From the NCBI RefSeq assembly GCF_002025665.1, contig NZ_CP018786.1, positions 2,666,001-2,730,000 on the forward strand: DNA of 64,000 bases, read 5' to 3'. Below, one piece after another: positions 23,870-33,278 of the stretch (the stretch's first letter is position 1; each line of letters starts with the position of its first letter). The translations under genes and the position numbers were made by a program. Source of the DNA: Chryseobacterium indologenes (GTDB lineage Bacteria > Bacteroidota > Bacteroidia > Flavobacteriales > Weeksellaceae). The notes beneath the pieces are model-generated. The model saw nothing but the letters and a program-made list of their open reading frames with translations, was not told where the DNA came from and ran no database searches.

Positions 23870-25228
23870 TTAAACTTCTCCTATTTTATCTGCCAGATTA
23901 TCTATAGCATTAGGTTCCTGATAAATCAATTCCACAAGTTCCACACTCTTGTTGTTCATTTTCAGAATTTTGAAGTGATAATCCTCAAGATCAAATTCCT
24001 GGTTTTCTTCAGGGATTTCTTCCAGCTCATAAAGAATGAATCCTGCCAGTGAGTTGTACTCGCTTTCTTCGGAAAGAGGAAGCTTTTTAGGCAGAAACTC
24101 ATTGATTTCGTCCAACGGCTGTGTAGCCTGCACCCAATAGGTATTGTCCGCTATTTTATCAACGATTTTTTCTTCATCGTCTTCTTCATCCTGAATTTCT
24201 CCTACAAGTTCTTCAAGAATATCTTCTAATGTAATAATACCTTCTGTTCCTCCAAATTCGTCAATAACAATGGCGATATGTTGTTTTTTAAGCTGGAAAG
24301 TCTTCAGTAAGTCTGAAACTTTTTTACTTTCTACTACGAAAAAGGCATCACGCATTAGATCTTTAAGGTCTTCATGATCCAGATCTCCTTTTCTCTTCAC
24401 AAATTCTCTTATAATTTCCTTTGTGTAGAAAATTCCGATCACGTTGTCAATAGAATCAATATAAACAGGAATACGGGAATAACCGCTGTCCATAATTTTA
24501 TTGATGATATCATTAACATCTTCTTCAAAGTCTATGGAAGTAATATTCTGTCTTGGAACCATGATCTGCTTGGCAGAATGATCGGTAAAATCAAATGCAT
24601 TTTTGATGATCTCATAGTTTTCCTCCTCAATTTCTCCACTGTCTGCACTTTGTTTTACCAAAAGCTGAAGTTCTTCCGTAGAGTGAATTTCCTGTTCGGA
24701 AGCAGGGTGAATTTTTACAAGTCTTAAGAAACCATTTGACATGGAGTTCATCAACCAGATAAACGGTTTAAAAATAGTATAGAAAACTCTCAACGGAACC
24801 GCTGTTGCCATTGTAGTTGCTTCAGATTTTCTGATAGCGATTGATTTTGGAATAAGTTCACCAAACACAATATGCATGATGGTAATCAATACAAAACTTG
24901 TCACTACTGAAATGGTAGTAATGGTTGTCTGAGTCAAATTAATGCTCAAAGACGTAAAAATATTTTCAACAATATGATGCAGGGCGCTTTCTCCTACCCA
25001 ACCAAGGGCAAGGGATGCTAATGTAATTCCTAATTGTGTAGCGGAAAGATATTCATCAAGATGTTTGATGATATGTTCTGCCTGCTTAGCCATAGAGTTT
25101 CCTTCTGCGGCTTTTAACTGAATTTGTGAATAACGAACTTTAACAATTGAAAATTCTGCGGCTACGAAGAAGCCATTTAGTAAAACAAGAAATAAGGCCA
25201 GCAAAAGCCTGACTATGTCCGAGTCCAT
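23870..25228 (-). CDS. CNNM/hemolysin-family membrane protein with CBS and CorC_HlyC domains
   Basis: 452 aa. Residues 1-195 form the DUF21/CNNM membrane domain (ALFLVLLNGFFVAAEFSIVK, GITLASLALGWVGE), residues ~215-345 a CBS pair (QIMVPRQNITSID, GTEGIITLEDILEELVGEI) and residues ~360-440 the CorC_HlyC domain. Such proteins are linked to Mg2+/Co2+ transport or efflux; the hemolysin name is historical. It is followed closely by clpS, with a clear -7 box 28 bp upstream (25257-25264). Confidence 0.92.
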   Translation of the reverse strand: MDSDIVRLLLALFLVLLNGFFVAAEFSIVKVRYSQIQLKAAEGNSMAKQAEHIIKHLDEYLSATQLGITLASLALGWVGESALHHIVENIFTSLSINLTQTTITTISVVTSFVLITIMHIVFGELIPKSIAIRKSEATTMATAVPLRVFYTIFKPFIWLMNSMSNGFLRLVKIHPASEQEIHSTEELQLLVKQSADSGEIEEENYEIIKNAFDFTDHSAKQIMVPRQNITSIDFEEDVNDIINKIMDSGYSRIPVYIDSIDNVIGIFYTKEIIREFVKRKGDLDHEDLKDLMRDAFFVVESKKVSDLLKTFQLKKQHIAIVIDEFGGTEGIITLEDILEELVGEIQDEEDDEEKIVDKIADNTYWVQATQPLDEINEFLPKKLPLSEESEYNSLAGFILYELEEIPEENQEFDLEDYHFKILKMNNKSVELVELIYQEPNAIDNLADKIGEV

Positions 25229-25256
25229 TTAGAGGTTGTATAAATTTTATTAGCTA

Positions 25257-25264
25257 CAAAGATA
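25257..25264 (-). promoter_or_regulatory. -7 box (TATCTTTG) for the CNNM-clpS transcript
   Basis: Exact TAnnTTTG on the minus strand upstream of the ATG at 25228. Confidence 0.6.
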
Positions 25265-25451
25265 TGTAAAATAAAAATAACCTGCCTGAATCCGGGATTG
25301 ATTATTTCGATGAAGGAATTTTCTTACAAAAATATGGCTTGATATAACATGGCTATTTTTAAATAAAAACAATAATTGGAACAACTGCTCATTTTCTGAT
25401 GGAAACGGGATTTTTGAATAACCAATGACTGTTTCATCACTATGTAAACAA

Positions 25452-25478
25452 AAAAGCACCGATAATTTCGGTGCTTTT
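25452..25478 (-). terminator. Terminator of the ATP synthase operon
   Basis: AAAAGCACCGA/TCGGTGCTTTT stem, 22 bp after the atpG stop codon. Confidence 0.85.
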
Positions 25479-25500
25479 ATTTGTATAATAAAATAATTCT

Positions 25501-26364
25501 TTATGAATTTTTCAAAGCTTCTGCTCCGGAAACAATTTCCAGGATTTCGTTGGTAATTGCAGCCTGTCTTGCTTTGTTATAGAAGATCACTAGATCATTC
25601 TTTAAAGCTTGAGCGTTGTCTGTTGCTTTGTGCATTGCAGTCATTCTCGCTCCGTGCTCAGATGCTACTGAATCTAAGATGGCTTTGAAAACCTGAGTTT
25701 TGATAGACTTTGGAATCAAATTATCAAGAATCTCAGTTCTGTTAGGTTCAAAGATATAATCTGTTTCAACCTGTGGCTCAGTGTTTTCCGGCATTGAGAT
25801 AGGAAGAAGTTTTTCTGTAGTTACTTCCTGAGTAGCAGCATTAACGAATTTGTTATAGATAACATAAACTTCGTCAAATTTACCTTCTCTGAAGCTTGTC
25901 ATTACCCCTTCAGTGATATGAGCAACTGCATCAAAGTTCAGATTATCATACACAGAACTTCCATTAGCATATACCGTACGGTTTCTTCTTACAGCATCAA
26001 ATGCTTTTTTACCTACAGGTAGAATTTCAATCTCATATTGAGAATTATTCTGAGACTGAAGGTTAAGCTCTTTTACGATAGAAGAGTTAAAAGCTCCCGC
26101 AAGACCTCTGTTTGAAGTAACAGCGATGAATAGTACTCTTTTAACCTCTCTTTTCTGAGCATATACAGAAATCTGATCAGGATCAGAGCTAGAATTTACA
26201 TTCTGGATAAGCTCCTGTAATTTTTCAGAATAAGGTCTTAACATTACGATTGCGTCCTGTGCTTTTTTAAGTTTCGCTGCGGAAACCATCTTCATAGCAC
26301 GTGTAATCTGCATCGTAGATGAAATTGACGTAATTCTGCCTCGTATTTCTTTTAAGTTTGCCAT
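25501..26364 (-). CDS. atpG: ATP synthase F1 subunit gamma
   Basis: 287 aa. N-terminal LKEIRGRITSISSTMQITRAMKMVSAAKLKKA and C-terminal RMTAMHKATDNAQ...YNKARQAAITNEILEIVSGAEAL are the two coiled-coil ends that form the central rotor shaft; VTSNRGLAGAFN is also diagnostic. It is the last gene of the operon; beta and epsilon subunits are not here, as is usual in Bacteroidota. The 76 bp before it contain a hairpin built from an intergenic repeat. Confidence 0.97.
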   Translation of the reverse strand: MANLKEIRGRITSISSTMQITRAMKMVSAAKLKKAQDAIVMLRPYSEKLQELIQNVNSSSDPDQISVYAQKREVKRVLFIAVTSNRGLAGAFNSSIVKELNLQSQNNSQYEIEILPVGKKAFDAVRRNRTVYANGSSVYDNLNFDAVAHITEGVMTSFREGKFDEVYVIYNKFVNAATQEVTTEKLLPISMPENTEPQVETDYIFEPNRTEILDNLIPKSIKTQVFKAILDSVASEHGARMTAMHKATDNAQALKNDLVIFYNKARQAAITNEILEIVSGAEALKNS

Positions 26365-26367
26365 TAA

Positions 26368-26437
26368 TTTGGGTTCAAAGTTTAAGGTCTAAAGTTTAAG
26401 GTTTAAAACACTATATTTCAAACCTTAAACATTGAAT
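26368..26437. repeat. Hairpin-forming repeat between atpA and atpG
   Basis: Two near-tandem copies of AAAGTTTAAGGTYT are followed by their complement: GTTTAAGGTTT (26394-26404) pairs perfectly with AAACCTTAAAC (26420-26430). The phrase TTTGGGTTCAAAGTTTAAGG recurs with one change, in reverse, at 53228-53247. Confidence 0.55.
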
Positions 26438-26440
26438 TTT

Positions 26441-28018
26441 TTAGTTGTATTTAGAAGCTAAATCGTTAGCTGCCTGCTTAAGAACACCTGTAATATCGTT
26501 ATCGATTTTTCCAGACTTAATAGCAGCCATTGTATCAGGGTGCTTAGACTTAAGGAACTCGATATATTCGTGTTGGAATTCTTTAATCTTGTTCAATGGA
26601 ACGTTTCTCATTAAGTTTTCTGTTCCAGCGTATACGATCGCTACCTGACTTTCTACAGGAAGTGGTGCATTTACCGGCTGCTTAAGGATTTCTACGTTTC
26701 TTTCTCCTTTAGAGATAACTGCTAAAGTAGAAGCATCAAGGTCAGAACCGAATTTAGCAAACGCTTCTAGTTCTTTATACTGAGCCTGGTCAAGCTTCAA
26801 TGTACCAGAAACTTTTTTCATTGATTTGATCTGAGCGTTACCTCCTACCCTTGATACAGAGATACCTACGTTGATTGCAGGACGAACCCCTGAGTTGAAT
26901 AGATCAGACTCCAAGAAGATCTGTCCGTCTGTAATAGAGATTACGTTTGTAGGGATATATGCAGAAACGTCACCAGCCTGAGTTTCGATAATTGGAAGGG
27001 CTGTTAATGAACCACCACCTTTTACGATTGGCTTAAGAGACTCTGGCAAATCGTTCATTTGCTTAGCAATTTCGTCATCAGCGATTACTTTTGCAGCTCT
27101 TTCCAATAGTCTTGAGTGAAGGTAGAAAACGTCTCCAGGATAAGCTTCACGGCCCGGTGGTCTTCTCAATAGTAGAGAAAGCTCACGGTAAGCAACAGCT
27201 TGTTTAGATAAATCATCATAAACGATAAGTGCTGGTCTACCAGTGTCTCTGAAGAACTCACCGATAGAAGCTCCTGCCATTGCAGAATATACCTGCATTG
27301 GAACTGGATCTGATGCGTTAGCTGCAACGATTACCGTATAAGCTAAAGCTCCTTTATCAGAAAGAGTTTTAACGATTTGTGCTACAGTAGAAGCTTTCTG
27401 ACCGATAGCAACATATATACAATATACTGGTTTACCAGCATCAAAGAATTCTTTTTGGTTGATGATCGTATCGATAGCAACAGTCGTTTTACCTGTTTGT
27501 CTGTCACCAATGATAAGCTCTCTCTGACCTCTTCCTACAGGGATCATCGCATCAATTGCCACGATACCAGACTGTAAAGGCTCAGTTACCGGCTGTCTGA
27601 AGATAACTCCAGGAGCCTTTCTTTCCAATGGCATTTCGTATAAATCCCCAGTAATAGGACCTTTACCATCGATTGGGTTACCAAGAGTATCTACTACTCT
27701 TCCTAACATACCTTCTCCTACTTTGATAGAAGAGATTCTGTTTGTTCTTCTTACTGTATCACCTTCTTTTACTAATTTACTTTCACCAAGTAGAGCAACA
27801 CCCACGTTGTCTTCTTCAAGGTTAAGTACAATACCTTCTACATCACTAGAAAATTTCACCAACTCTCCGTATTGTACGTTTTCTAACCCGTATACACGAG
27901 CAATACCATCACCGATGGTTAAAACTGTACCTACTTCCTCAACGTTTGATTGAGTATCGAAGTTGGCCAATTGCTGTTTTAAGATCGCAGATACTTCTGC
28001 CGGATTTATTTCTGCCAT
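26441..28018 (-). CDS. atpA: ATP synthase F1 subunit alpha
   Basis: 525 aa, standard length. The P-loop GDRQTGKT is at residues 171-178; [35 protein letters not shown] and [20 protein letters not shown] (the visit-DG region) are intact. It forms the non-catalytic nucleotide sites of the F1 hexamer. It follows atpH by 16 bp and precedes atpG by 76 bp. Confidence 0.98.
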   Translation of the reverse strand: MAEINPAEVSAILKQQLANFDTQSNVEEVGTVLTIGDGIARVYGLENVQYGELVKFSSDVEGIVLNLEEDNVGVALLGESKLVKEGDTVRRTNRISSIKVGEGMLGRVVDTLGNPIDGKGPITGDLYEMPLERKAPGVIFRQPVTEPLQSGIVAIDAMIPVGRGQRELIIGDRQTGKTTVAIDTIINQKEFFDAGKPVYCIYVAIGQKASTVAQIVKTLSDKGALAYTVIVAANASDPVPMQVYSAMAGASIGEFFRDTGRPALIVYDDLSKQAVAYRELSLLLRRPPGREAYPGDVFYLHSRLLERAAKVIADDEIAKQMNDLPESLKPIVKGGGSLTALPIIETQAGDVSAYIPTNVISITDGQIFLESDLFNSGVRPAINVGISVSRVGGNAQIKSMKKVSGTLKLDQAQYKELEAFAKFGSDLDASTLAVISKGERNVEILKQPVNAPLPVESQVAIVYAGTENLMRNVPLNKIKEFQHEYIEFLKSKHPDTMAAIKSGKIDNDITGVLKQAANDLASKYN

Positions 28019-28034
28019 TGTATGGTTGTTTTTC

Positions 28035-28574
28035 TTAATTTAATTGGAAATCTTTTTTAACTTGGTTCAATTTTGTCTTCACAGACGCATCTACCTGCTG
28101 GTCACCTACTCTCAGAACATATCCTCCAAGAATTTCAGGCTTCACATTTACTTTCAGATCAAAGTTTGAATCAGCATTTACAAGATTGGTAGATCTTAAA
28201 ATCTGATCAAGGTTTTCTTTTGAAAGCGGAGTTGCTGTTGTAAGTGTTACTCTCTGTACACCACTAAGGTCTTCAACTTTGTTGATGAATTCCTGAGCGA
28301 TATTTTTCAATTGGTTTTCACGTCCGTGCTTAATAACCAATCTGATCAGGTTCTGAGAAGAGACAGATAAACCTTTGAAAATTTCGTTTGCTACTTCTAT
28401 TTTCTTTTTAGAATCGATGTAAGGAGTCATGAAAAATTTATTTAAGTCCGCAGACTCTTTCATGATCTTTACTACATCTTTCATTTCAGAAAATACAGTA
28501 GCCGTTTGACCTGATTCGTTGGTGAAGTCAAGTAAACCTTGTGCGTATCTTTTAGCTACTTTAGATGTAAGCAT
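28035..28574 (-). CDS. atpH: ATP synthase F1 subunit delta
   Basis: 179 aa. [11 protein letters not shown] at the N-terminus and [18 protein letters not shown]...[29 protein letters not shown] at the C-terminus are the OSCP/delta signature, the latter being the conserved membrane-stalk-binding part. It connects F1 to the peripheral stalk. Two bp separate it from atpF. Confidence 0.96.
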   Translation of the reverse strand: MLTSKVAKRYAQGLLDFTNESGQTATVFSEMKDVVKIMKESADLNKFFMTPYIDSKKKIEVANEIFKGLSVSSQNLIRLVIKHGRENQLKNIAQEFINKVEDLSGVQRVTLTTATPLSKENLDQILRSTNLVNADSNFDLKVNVKPEILGGYVLRVGDQQVDASVKTKLNQVKKDFQLN

Positions 28575-28576
28575 TC

Positions 28577-29074
28577 TTAGTTAAGGTTTGATTTGTTTAA
28601 ATAATTTTGAACTAATTCGTTTTGAGCTTCGCTGTTGTCTAGCTTTTGCTTCAAGATAGACTCAGCAATGTTTACAGATAAAGTACCAATCTGAGTTTTG
28701 ATGTCTGCCATTGCAGCATTTTTCTCAGCGTTGATAGTCTGTTTAGCAGCTTCGATCATTTTGTCTCCTTCAGCTTTAGCAACATCTTTAGCTTCTCCTA
28801 CGATTCTGTCTTTAATTTCTCTGGCTTCTTTAAGGATAGCATCTCTTTCGATTTTAGCTTCACGAATGATTCTTTCGTTATCCTCTTTTAAAGTTTCCAT
28901 TTCTTTTCTAGCTAATTTAGCTTGATTAAGAGCGTCAACAATAGATGTTTCTCTGTCATTGATAGACGTTAAAATAGGTTTCCAAGCGAATTTACCTAAC
29001 AAAAATAATAATGCTAGAAAAATTACAGACTGGATAATAAATAACCCTGATGAAAACTGATGAATTAATTCCAT
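28577..29074 (-). CDS. atpF: ATP synthase F0 subunit b
   Basis: 165 aa. A single N-terminal membrane helix (about residues 8-28, GLFIIQSVIFLALLFLLGKF) is followed by FAWKPILTSINDRETSI and a long charged coiled coil (~45-145), the dimeric peripheral stalk. It lies in standard position between atpE and atpH. Confidence 0.96.
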   Translation of the reverse strand: MELIHQFSSGLFIIQSVIFLALLFLLGKFAWKPILTSINDRETSIVDALNQAKLARKEMETLKEDNERIIREAKIERDAILKEAREIKDRIVGEAKDVAKAEGDKMIEAAKQTINAEKNAAMADIKTQIGTLSVNIAESILKQKLDNSEAQNELVQNYLNKSNLN

Positions 29075-29156
29075 TATATAAATGTATAAATAATTATTAC
29101 TTTTTTAAAGAACCATTACCTGTAACCAACCGTCACAGATAATGGTTTGAATTTAA

Positions 29157-29351
29157 TTAGTTTACTGCGAATAGAGCAGCAAACGCAACACCTTCTACAA
29201 GTGCAGCTGCGATAAGCATAGCTGTTTGGATTTTTCCAGATTGCTCAGGTTGTCTAGCGATAGCTTCAAGAGCAGCAGCTCCGATTTTACCAAGACCGAT
29301 ACCTACACCTAGTACTACGATACCAGCACCTACAATTTTAGGGATTTCCAT
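29157..29351 (-). CDS. atpE: ATP synthase F0 subunit c
   Basis: 64 aa helical hairpin. Two Gly/Ala-rich helices are joined by the conserved ARQPEQ loop (residues 32-37). The ion-carrying carboxylate is E53 in LVEGVAF. Helix 1 lacks the Gln/Pro pattern seen in Na+-binding rings, so a proton-driven rotor is expected (inference). Confidence 0.96.
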   Translation of the reverse strand: MEIPKIVGAGIVVLGVGIGLGKIGAAALEAIARQPEQSGKIQTAMLIAAALVEGVAFAALFAVN

Positions 29352-29398
29352 AATATATAATTTTAAAAAATTTGTTTTACTTTAATTTATAATTTCAA

Positions 29399-30496
29399 TT
29401 AGTGAGCTGCATGATGTTCGTGCTCGTGCTCTTCTACTGCCATTCCGATAAACAGTGCTGATAACATTGTAAAAATATAAGCCTGTAGGAATGCTACCAA
29501 TACTTCCAGTAAATAAATTACTAATGTTAAGAATGGGAATGCAACACCTGCGATGAAATTCTTGAATACATAGATCAATCCGATCAAACTCATTACTACG
29601 ATGTGTCCTGCAGTCATGTTTGCAAAAAGTCGGATCATCAATGCGAATGGTTTAGTGATTGTTCCCAACAATTCGATAGGAAGCATGATCAGTTTCATTG
29701 GAACCGGTACTCCTGGCATCCAGAAGATGTGTTTCCAGTAATCTTTGTTCGCTGAGAATGTTGTAATCAAATACGTAAGGATAGCCAGGAAGAATGTCAT
29801 TGTAATATTACCTGTAACATTGATTCCGAAAGGCATTAATCCAAGAACGTTAAGGAAAAGGATAAAGAAAAACACTGTTAATAAATAACCCATGAATCTC
29901 TTATACTTGTGTCCGATATTAGGAATAGCAACTTCGTCTCTCACAAAGATGATTAGTGGCTCTAAGAATCTTGCTACACCTGTAGGAACTGCAGACTTCT
30001 TATAAGATTTAGCCATTCCAACAAATAATACAAACATAAAGATTGACACTAATAAAATGATCAATACACTTTTTGTTATAGAAAGATCTAAAGGTTTTAC
30101 GTTAGTTGGATGACCGTCTTCACCAAGTGTTAAAGTTCCAGCGGCATCAGTCTTGTAGATTTTCTCATGGTGCAATACATAAAAAGAACCGTCTACTTCA
30201 GTAGGCTCTCCGTGCATGAACCCTTCTTTGTTACTCATGAAAGAGTGGAAACCGTTATCATAGATAATAACAGGAAGAGGGAAACCGATGTGGTGACCAT
30301 CTTTATCAACCATCAATGTGAAATCATGTGCATCTAATAAGTGATGATCGATGAACTCTTTGTTTTCTTTGCTTACTTTGTCTTTCTCTGAAAGCTCTTG
30401 AGCAGGAGCTGCGCCAGCAGTAGCCTCACCGTGCTGTGCAGACACTAAGTTTAATACAAAAATACTGTAGAATAAAACTGCGAATTTCTTAAACAT
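29399..30496 (-). CDS. atpB: ATP synthase F0 subunit a
   Basis: 365 aa from the chosen start. An export signal (MFKKFAVLFYSIFVLNLVSA) and a ~115-residue periplasmic segment precede the membrane domain, the long form usual in Bacteroidota. The essential Arg is in FALMIRLFANMTAGHIVV. The C-terminus ends in a His/Glu-rich tail. A frame extension to 30520 begins inside the -7 box at 30518-30525, so the ATG at 30496 is the real start. It is followed by atpE, atpF, atpH, atpA and atpG. Confidence 0.95.
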   Translation of the reverse strand: MFKKFAVLFYSIFVLNLVSAQHGEATAGAAPAQELSEKDKVSKENKEFIDHHLLDAHDFTLMVDKDGHHIGFPLPVIIYDNGFHSFMSNKEGFMHGEPTEVDGSFYVLHHEKIYKTDAAGTLTLGEDGHPTNVKPLDLSITKSVLIILLVSIFMFVLFVGMAKSYKKSAVPTGVARFLEPLIIFVRDEVAIPNIGHKYKRFMGYLLTVFFFILFLNVLGLMPFGINVTGNITMTFFLAILTYLITTFSANKDYWKHIFWMPGVPVPMKLIMLPIELLGTITKPFALMIRLFANMTAGHIVVMSLIGLIYVFKNFIAGVAFPFLTLVIYLLEVLVAFLQAYIFTMLSALFIGMAVEEHEHEHHAAH

Positions 30497-30517
30497 TGAT
30501 AGGTTTTTTTCGTTGTG

Positions 30518-30525
30518 CAAAAATA
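30518..30525 (-). promoter_or_regulatory. -7 box (TATTTTTG) of the atp operon; decides the atpB start
   Basis: Exact TAnnTTTG on the minus strand, 21 bp before the ATG at 30496, with a possible TTG about 18 bp further upstream (30544-30546). Confidence 0.65.
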
Positions 30526-30555
30526 TGATATTTTTTCTAGTTTCAATAAATTATT

Positions 30556-30927
30556 TTACTGTTTTTTATCATGATTAATCAGCTTAATGGCATAGTATGT
30601 AAGCAGGGCTGTCAGGACAAAATAAGGCATAATAAAATGAAATTTATAGCCGGGAATCACTTCAAAGTTCAGTTTTTTTCTGATTAAGTACATCAAACCG
30701 AATTTTAAAAGGATCAAACCAATAACAGACAATCCTAAAAATTCCGGTGCTACTCTATTGATTAAGATAATAAGAGTAATCATCATCATAAATATGACGC
30801 TTAGAAAAAGGTAAAATTTAATGATTACAATTTCATCCAGGTGAAAAACAAATTTCCAAAGGGAAAAATGCACCAGGAAAGTCAGAAAGAATAAAATGAC
30901 AACAAGAATATTGGGATTGATTTTCAT
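30556..30927 (-). CDS. Four-helix membrane protein upstream of atpB (AtpI-like position)
   Basis: 123 aa, with four predicted transmembrane helices (about residues 5-25, 34-55, 63-80 and 97-116) and a Lys-rich C-terminus (HDKKQ). Size, topology and location just before atpB suggest an AtpI-type F0 assembly or ion-handling factor, but similarity is too weak to name it. The -7 box at 30947-30954 lies inside the longer frame that reaches 30996, so the ATG at 30927 is chosen. The main atp operon has its own promoter. Confidence 0.75.
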   Translation of the reverse strand: MKINPNILVVILFFLTFLVHFSLWKFVFHLDEIVIIKFYLFLSVIFMMMITLIILINRVAPEFLGLSVIGLILLKFGLMYLIRKKLNFEVIPGYKFHFIMPYFVLTALLTYYAIKLINHDKKQ

Positions 30928-30946
30928 TCTATATTTTAATTGATCG

Positions 30947-30954
30947 CAAAAATA
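30947..30954 (-). promoter_or_regulatory. -7 box (TATTTTTG) for the AtpI-position gene; decides its start
   Basis: Exact TAnnTTTG, 19 bp upstream of the ATG at 30927 and inside the alternative longer frame. Confidence 0.6.
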
Positions 30955-31072
30955 GACTTTTTCTATCGGATTATACCATGATTTGATATTTATCATTTTT
31001 CTTGTCTATAATAATATTACGTATATATATAATATTACGCGATCAAACACTTTAGATATGCTAAAAATTCCT

Positions 31073-31080
31073 TATTTTTG
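31073..31080 (+). promoter_or_regulatory. -7 box (TATTTTTG) for ffh
   Basis: Exact TAnnTTTG on the plus strand, 23 bp before the ATG at 31104. Confidence 0.6.
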
Positions 31081-31103
31081 CAAACCTATAATTTACAATA
31101 AAT

Positions 31104-32465
31104 ATGTTTAATAGTTTACAGGATAAATTAGACAAGGCATTACATAATATTTCCGGAAGAGGAAAAATTACTGAAATCAATGTTGCGGAAACCGTAAAGG
31201 AGATCCGTAGAGCATTGGTGGATGCCGACGTTAACTATAAAGTTGCCAAAGATCTTACAAAAAGAGTTCAGGATAAAGCATTAGGAGAAAACGTTCTTAC
31301 TTCCCTTACTCCGGGACAGTTGATGACGAAAATTGTTCATGATGAACTGGTAGACCTGATGGGAGGTTCTCAGGAAGGAATTAATCTTTCAGGAAAACCT
31401 ACTGTAATCCTTATTGCAGGTCTTCAGGGATCTGGTAAGACAACTTTCTCAGGAAAGCTTGCTAATTATTTACAGACAAAAAGAAATAAAAAACCTTTAT
31501 TGGTAGCCTGTGACGTATACCGTCCTGCAGCAATTGACCAGCTGAAAGTATTAGGAGGACAGATCAATGTTCCTGTTTTTACTGAAGAAGGCTCTACAAA
31601 TCCTTCTACCATTGCTGAAAATGCAATTAATTTTGCAAAATCAAACGGCCATGATGTAGTAATTGTGGATACGGCAGGTCGTTTGGCCATTGATGAGCAG
31701 ATGATGAACGAGATTAAATCTGTTCATTACTTCATTAAACCCAATGAAACGCTATTCGTAGTAGACTCCATGACAGGTCAGGATGCTGTGAATACAGCAA
31801 AAGCATTCAATGATGCTTTGAACTTTGACGGAGTTGTTTTAACGAAATTAGATGGTGATACAAGAGGTGGTGCTGCACTGACAATCCGTTCTGTTGTTGA
31901 AAAACCAATCAAATTTATCTCTACAGGAGAAAAAATGGAAGCTTTAGATCTTTTCTACCCGGAAAGGATGGCAGACAGGATCCTGGGAATGGGAGACGTT
32001 GTTTCCTTAGTAGAAAGAGCTCAGGAGCAGTTTGACGAAGAAGAAGCTAAAAAACTTCACAAAAAAATTGCTAAAAACGAATTCGGTTTTGATGATTTCC
32101 TTAAGCAGATCAATCAAATCAAGAAGATGGGTAACATGAAGGATTTGATGGGAATGATTCCCGGAGTTGGAAAAGCGATTAAAGACGTAGAAATCAGTGA
32201 TGATGCATTTAAGCACATTGAAGCGATCATCTACTCTATGACTCCTGAAGAAAGAAGAAGACCTTCTATCATCAATACACAGAGAAAAGGAAGAATTGCT
32301 AAAGGTGCCGGCAGAAAAATCGAAGACGTGAATCAATTGATGAAACAGTTCGATCAGATGGGTAAAATGATGAAGATGATGCAGGGACCTCAAGGAAAGC
32401 AAATGATGCAGATGATGAGCAAAATGCCAAATATGCCTGGAATGGGTGGAATGTTTGGAAAATAA
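31104..32465 (+). CDS. ffh: Signal recognition particle protein Ffh (SRP54)
   Basis: 453 aa. An N-domain (1-85), then the SRP GTPase with G1 GLQGSGKTT (106-114), DVYRPAA, DTAGR and TKLDGD, then a methionine-rich M domain whose last 50 residues alternate Met and Gly/Lys (KMMKMMQ, MGGMFGK). It binds 4.5S RNA and signal sequences to target membrane proteins. It diverges from the atp cluster and is followed by a bidirectional terminator. Confidence 0.98.
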   Translation: MFNSLQDKLDKALHNISGRGKITEINVAETVKEIRRALVDADVNYKVAKDLTKRVQDKALGENVLTSLTPGQLMTKIVHDELVDLMGGSQEGINLSGKPTVILIAGLQGSGKTTFSGKLANYLQTKRNKKPLLVACDVYRPAAIDQLKVLGGQINVPVFTEEGSTNPSTIAENAINFAKSNGHDVVIVDTAGRLAIDEQMMNEIKSVHYFIKPNETLFVVDSMTGQDAVNTAKAFNDALNFDGVVLTKLDGDTRGGAALTIRSVVEKPIKFISTGEKMEALDLFYPERMADRILGMGDVVSLVERAQEQFDEEEAKKLHKKIAKNEFGFDDFLKQINQIKKMGNMKDLMGMIPGVGKAIKDVEISDDAFKHIEAIIYSMTPEERRRPSIINTQRKGRIAKGAGRKIEDVNQLMKQFDQMGKMMKMMQGPQGKQMMQMMSKMPNMPGMGGMFGK

Positions 32466-32487
32466 GAAAGACAAAAATCATTCATAA

Positions 32488-32516
32488 AAAAACTCTCAGA
32501 AATTCTGAGAGTTTTT
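32488..32516. terminator. Bidirectional terminator between ffh and an OMP gene
   Basis: AAAAACTCTCAGA/TCTGAGAGTTTTT (32488-32500 with 32504-32516) flanked by A and T runs, serving the convergent genes on both sides. Confidence 0.8.
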
Positions 32517-32537
32517 TGTTTTTATATTGAGATCTGT

Positions 32538-33206
32538 TTATTTAAACTTATACCCTACTCCTAACTGAAAGAAATTCATTTTTAATGTTTCACCATCCAC
32601 AGGATTCTTGATCATATTTGTAAGACCAAAACTATAGCGTGCATCTACAAAGAATCCTTTGTATACTTTATAATCTGCCCCTAAGAACAAACCGAAATCA
32701 GTAGATTTCAACCCGTCATTCAATTCTCTTTCTAAATAACGCTCCCCTTCTTTAAGTCCTGAAGGATCTACCATACCGGCATTAGGACCACTTATTTCAA
32801 ATTTTACTTTATTATTTGTTTTAAAGCTTACATAAGGACCTGCGTAAATTCCCAGCTCCGGAGTTGCGTAATACCTTGCGGATACAGGAATTACAATTCT
32901 GTTAAGATTCATCTTTTCAGTTACAGTAATGCCTGTGCCTGGTATTCCAACCTCTGCCTTTCCTCCAAGATTAGCATATTCTACTTCTCCCTGAACCGCA
33001 AATTTAGCTGTGAATTTGTGCTCAACCAAACCTCCGATATAAAACCCTGATTTTGATTTTAAATTTGCTTCTACCCCTCCCAATTCAAGATCTCCTTCAC
33101 TGGAATTTAATTTTGATAAAGCATATCCTGCTTTTACACCGAATGTCGTTTGTGCATTCAAACCTGCAAATAAAGCAATTGCAGATGCCAATAAGATTTT
33201 TTTCAT
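32538..33206 (-). CDS. Outer-membrane beta-barrel protein (porin-like family), type 1
   Basis: 222 aa. A signal peptide (MKKILLASAIALFAGLNAQ) is followed by alternating amphipathic strands with aromatic residues, ending FFQLGVGYKFK, with the C-terminal aromatic residue typical of outer-membrane barrels. The block GFYIGGLVEHKFTAKFAVQG is shared in form with the gene at 35755 (YIGGMAEYKFNDNFAVQG), so the two are paralogues. Probably an eight- to ten-strand barrel of unknown function. First of five barrel genes in a row on the minus strand. Confidence 0.8.
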   Translation of the reverse strand: MKKILLASAIALFAGLNAQTTFGVKAGYALSKLNSSEGDLELGGVEANLKSKSGFYIGGLVEHKFTAKFAVQGEVEYANLGGKAEVGIPGTGITVTEKMNLNRIVIPVSARYYATPELGIYAGPYVSFKTNNKVKFEISGPNAGMVDPSGLKEGERYLERELNDGLKSTDFGLFLGADYKVYKGFFVDARYSFGLTNMIKNPVDGETLKMNFFQLGVGYKFK

Positions 33207-33233
33207 GATTATTAAATAGTTTTATAGTAAAGA

Positions 33234-33259
33234 AGCCCTAAGGTGGCCATCTCAGGGCT
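33234..33259 (-). terminator. Terminator after the second barrel gene
   Basis: AGCCCT/AGGGCT stem; its sequence is related to the terminator at 33966-33996, indicating co-duplication. The T-run is weak. Confidence 0.55.
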
Positions 33260-33278
33260 AATATATCTATTTTATTTA

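Noticed and set aside
25250..25459. 69-codon frame between the CNNM and atpG genes
   Set aside because: It overlaps the promoter of the CNNM gene and the atp operon terminator and has no coding character or homologue that I recognise.
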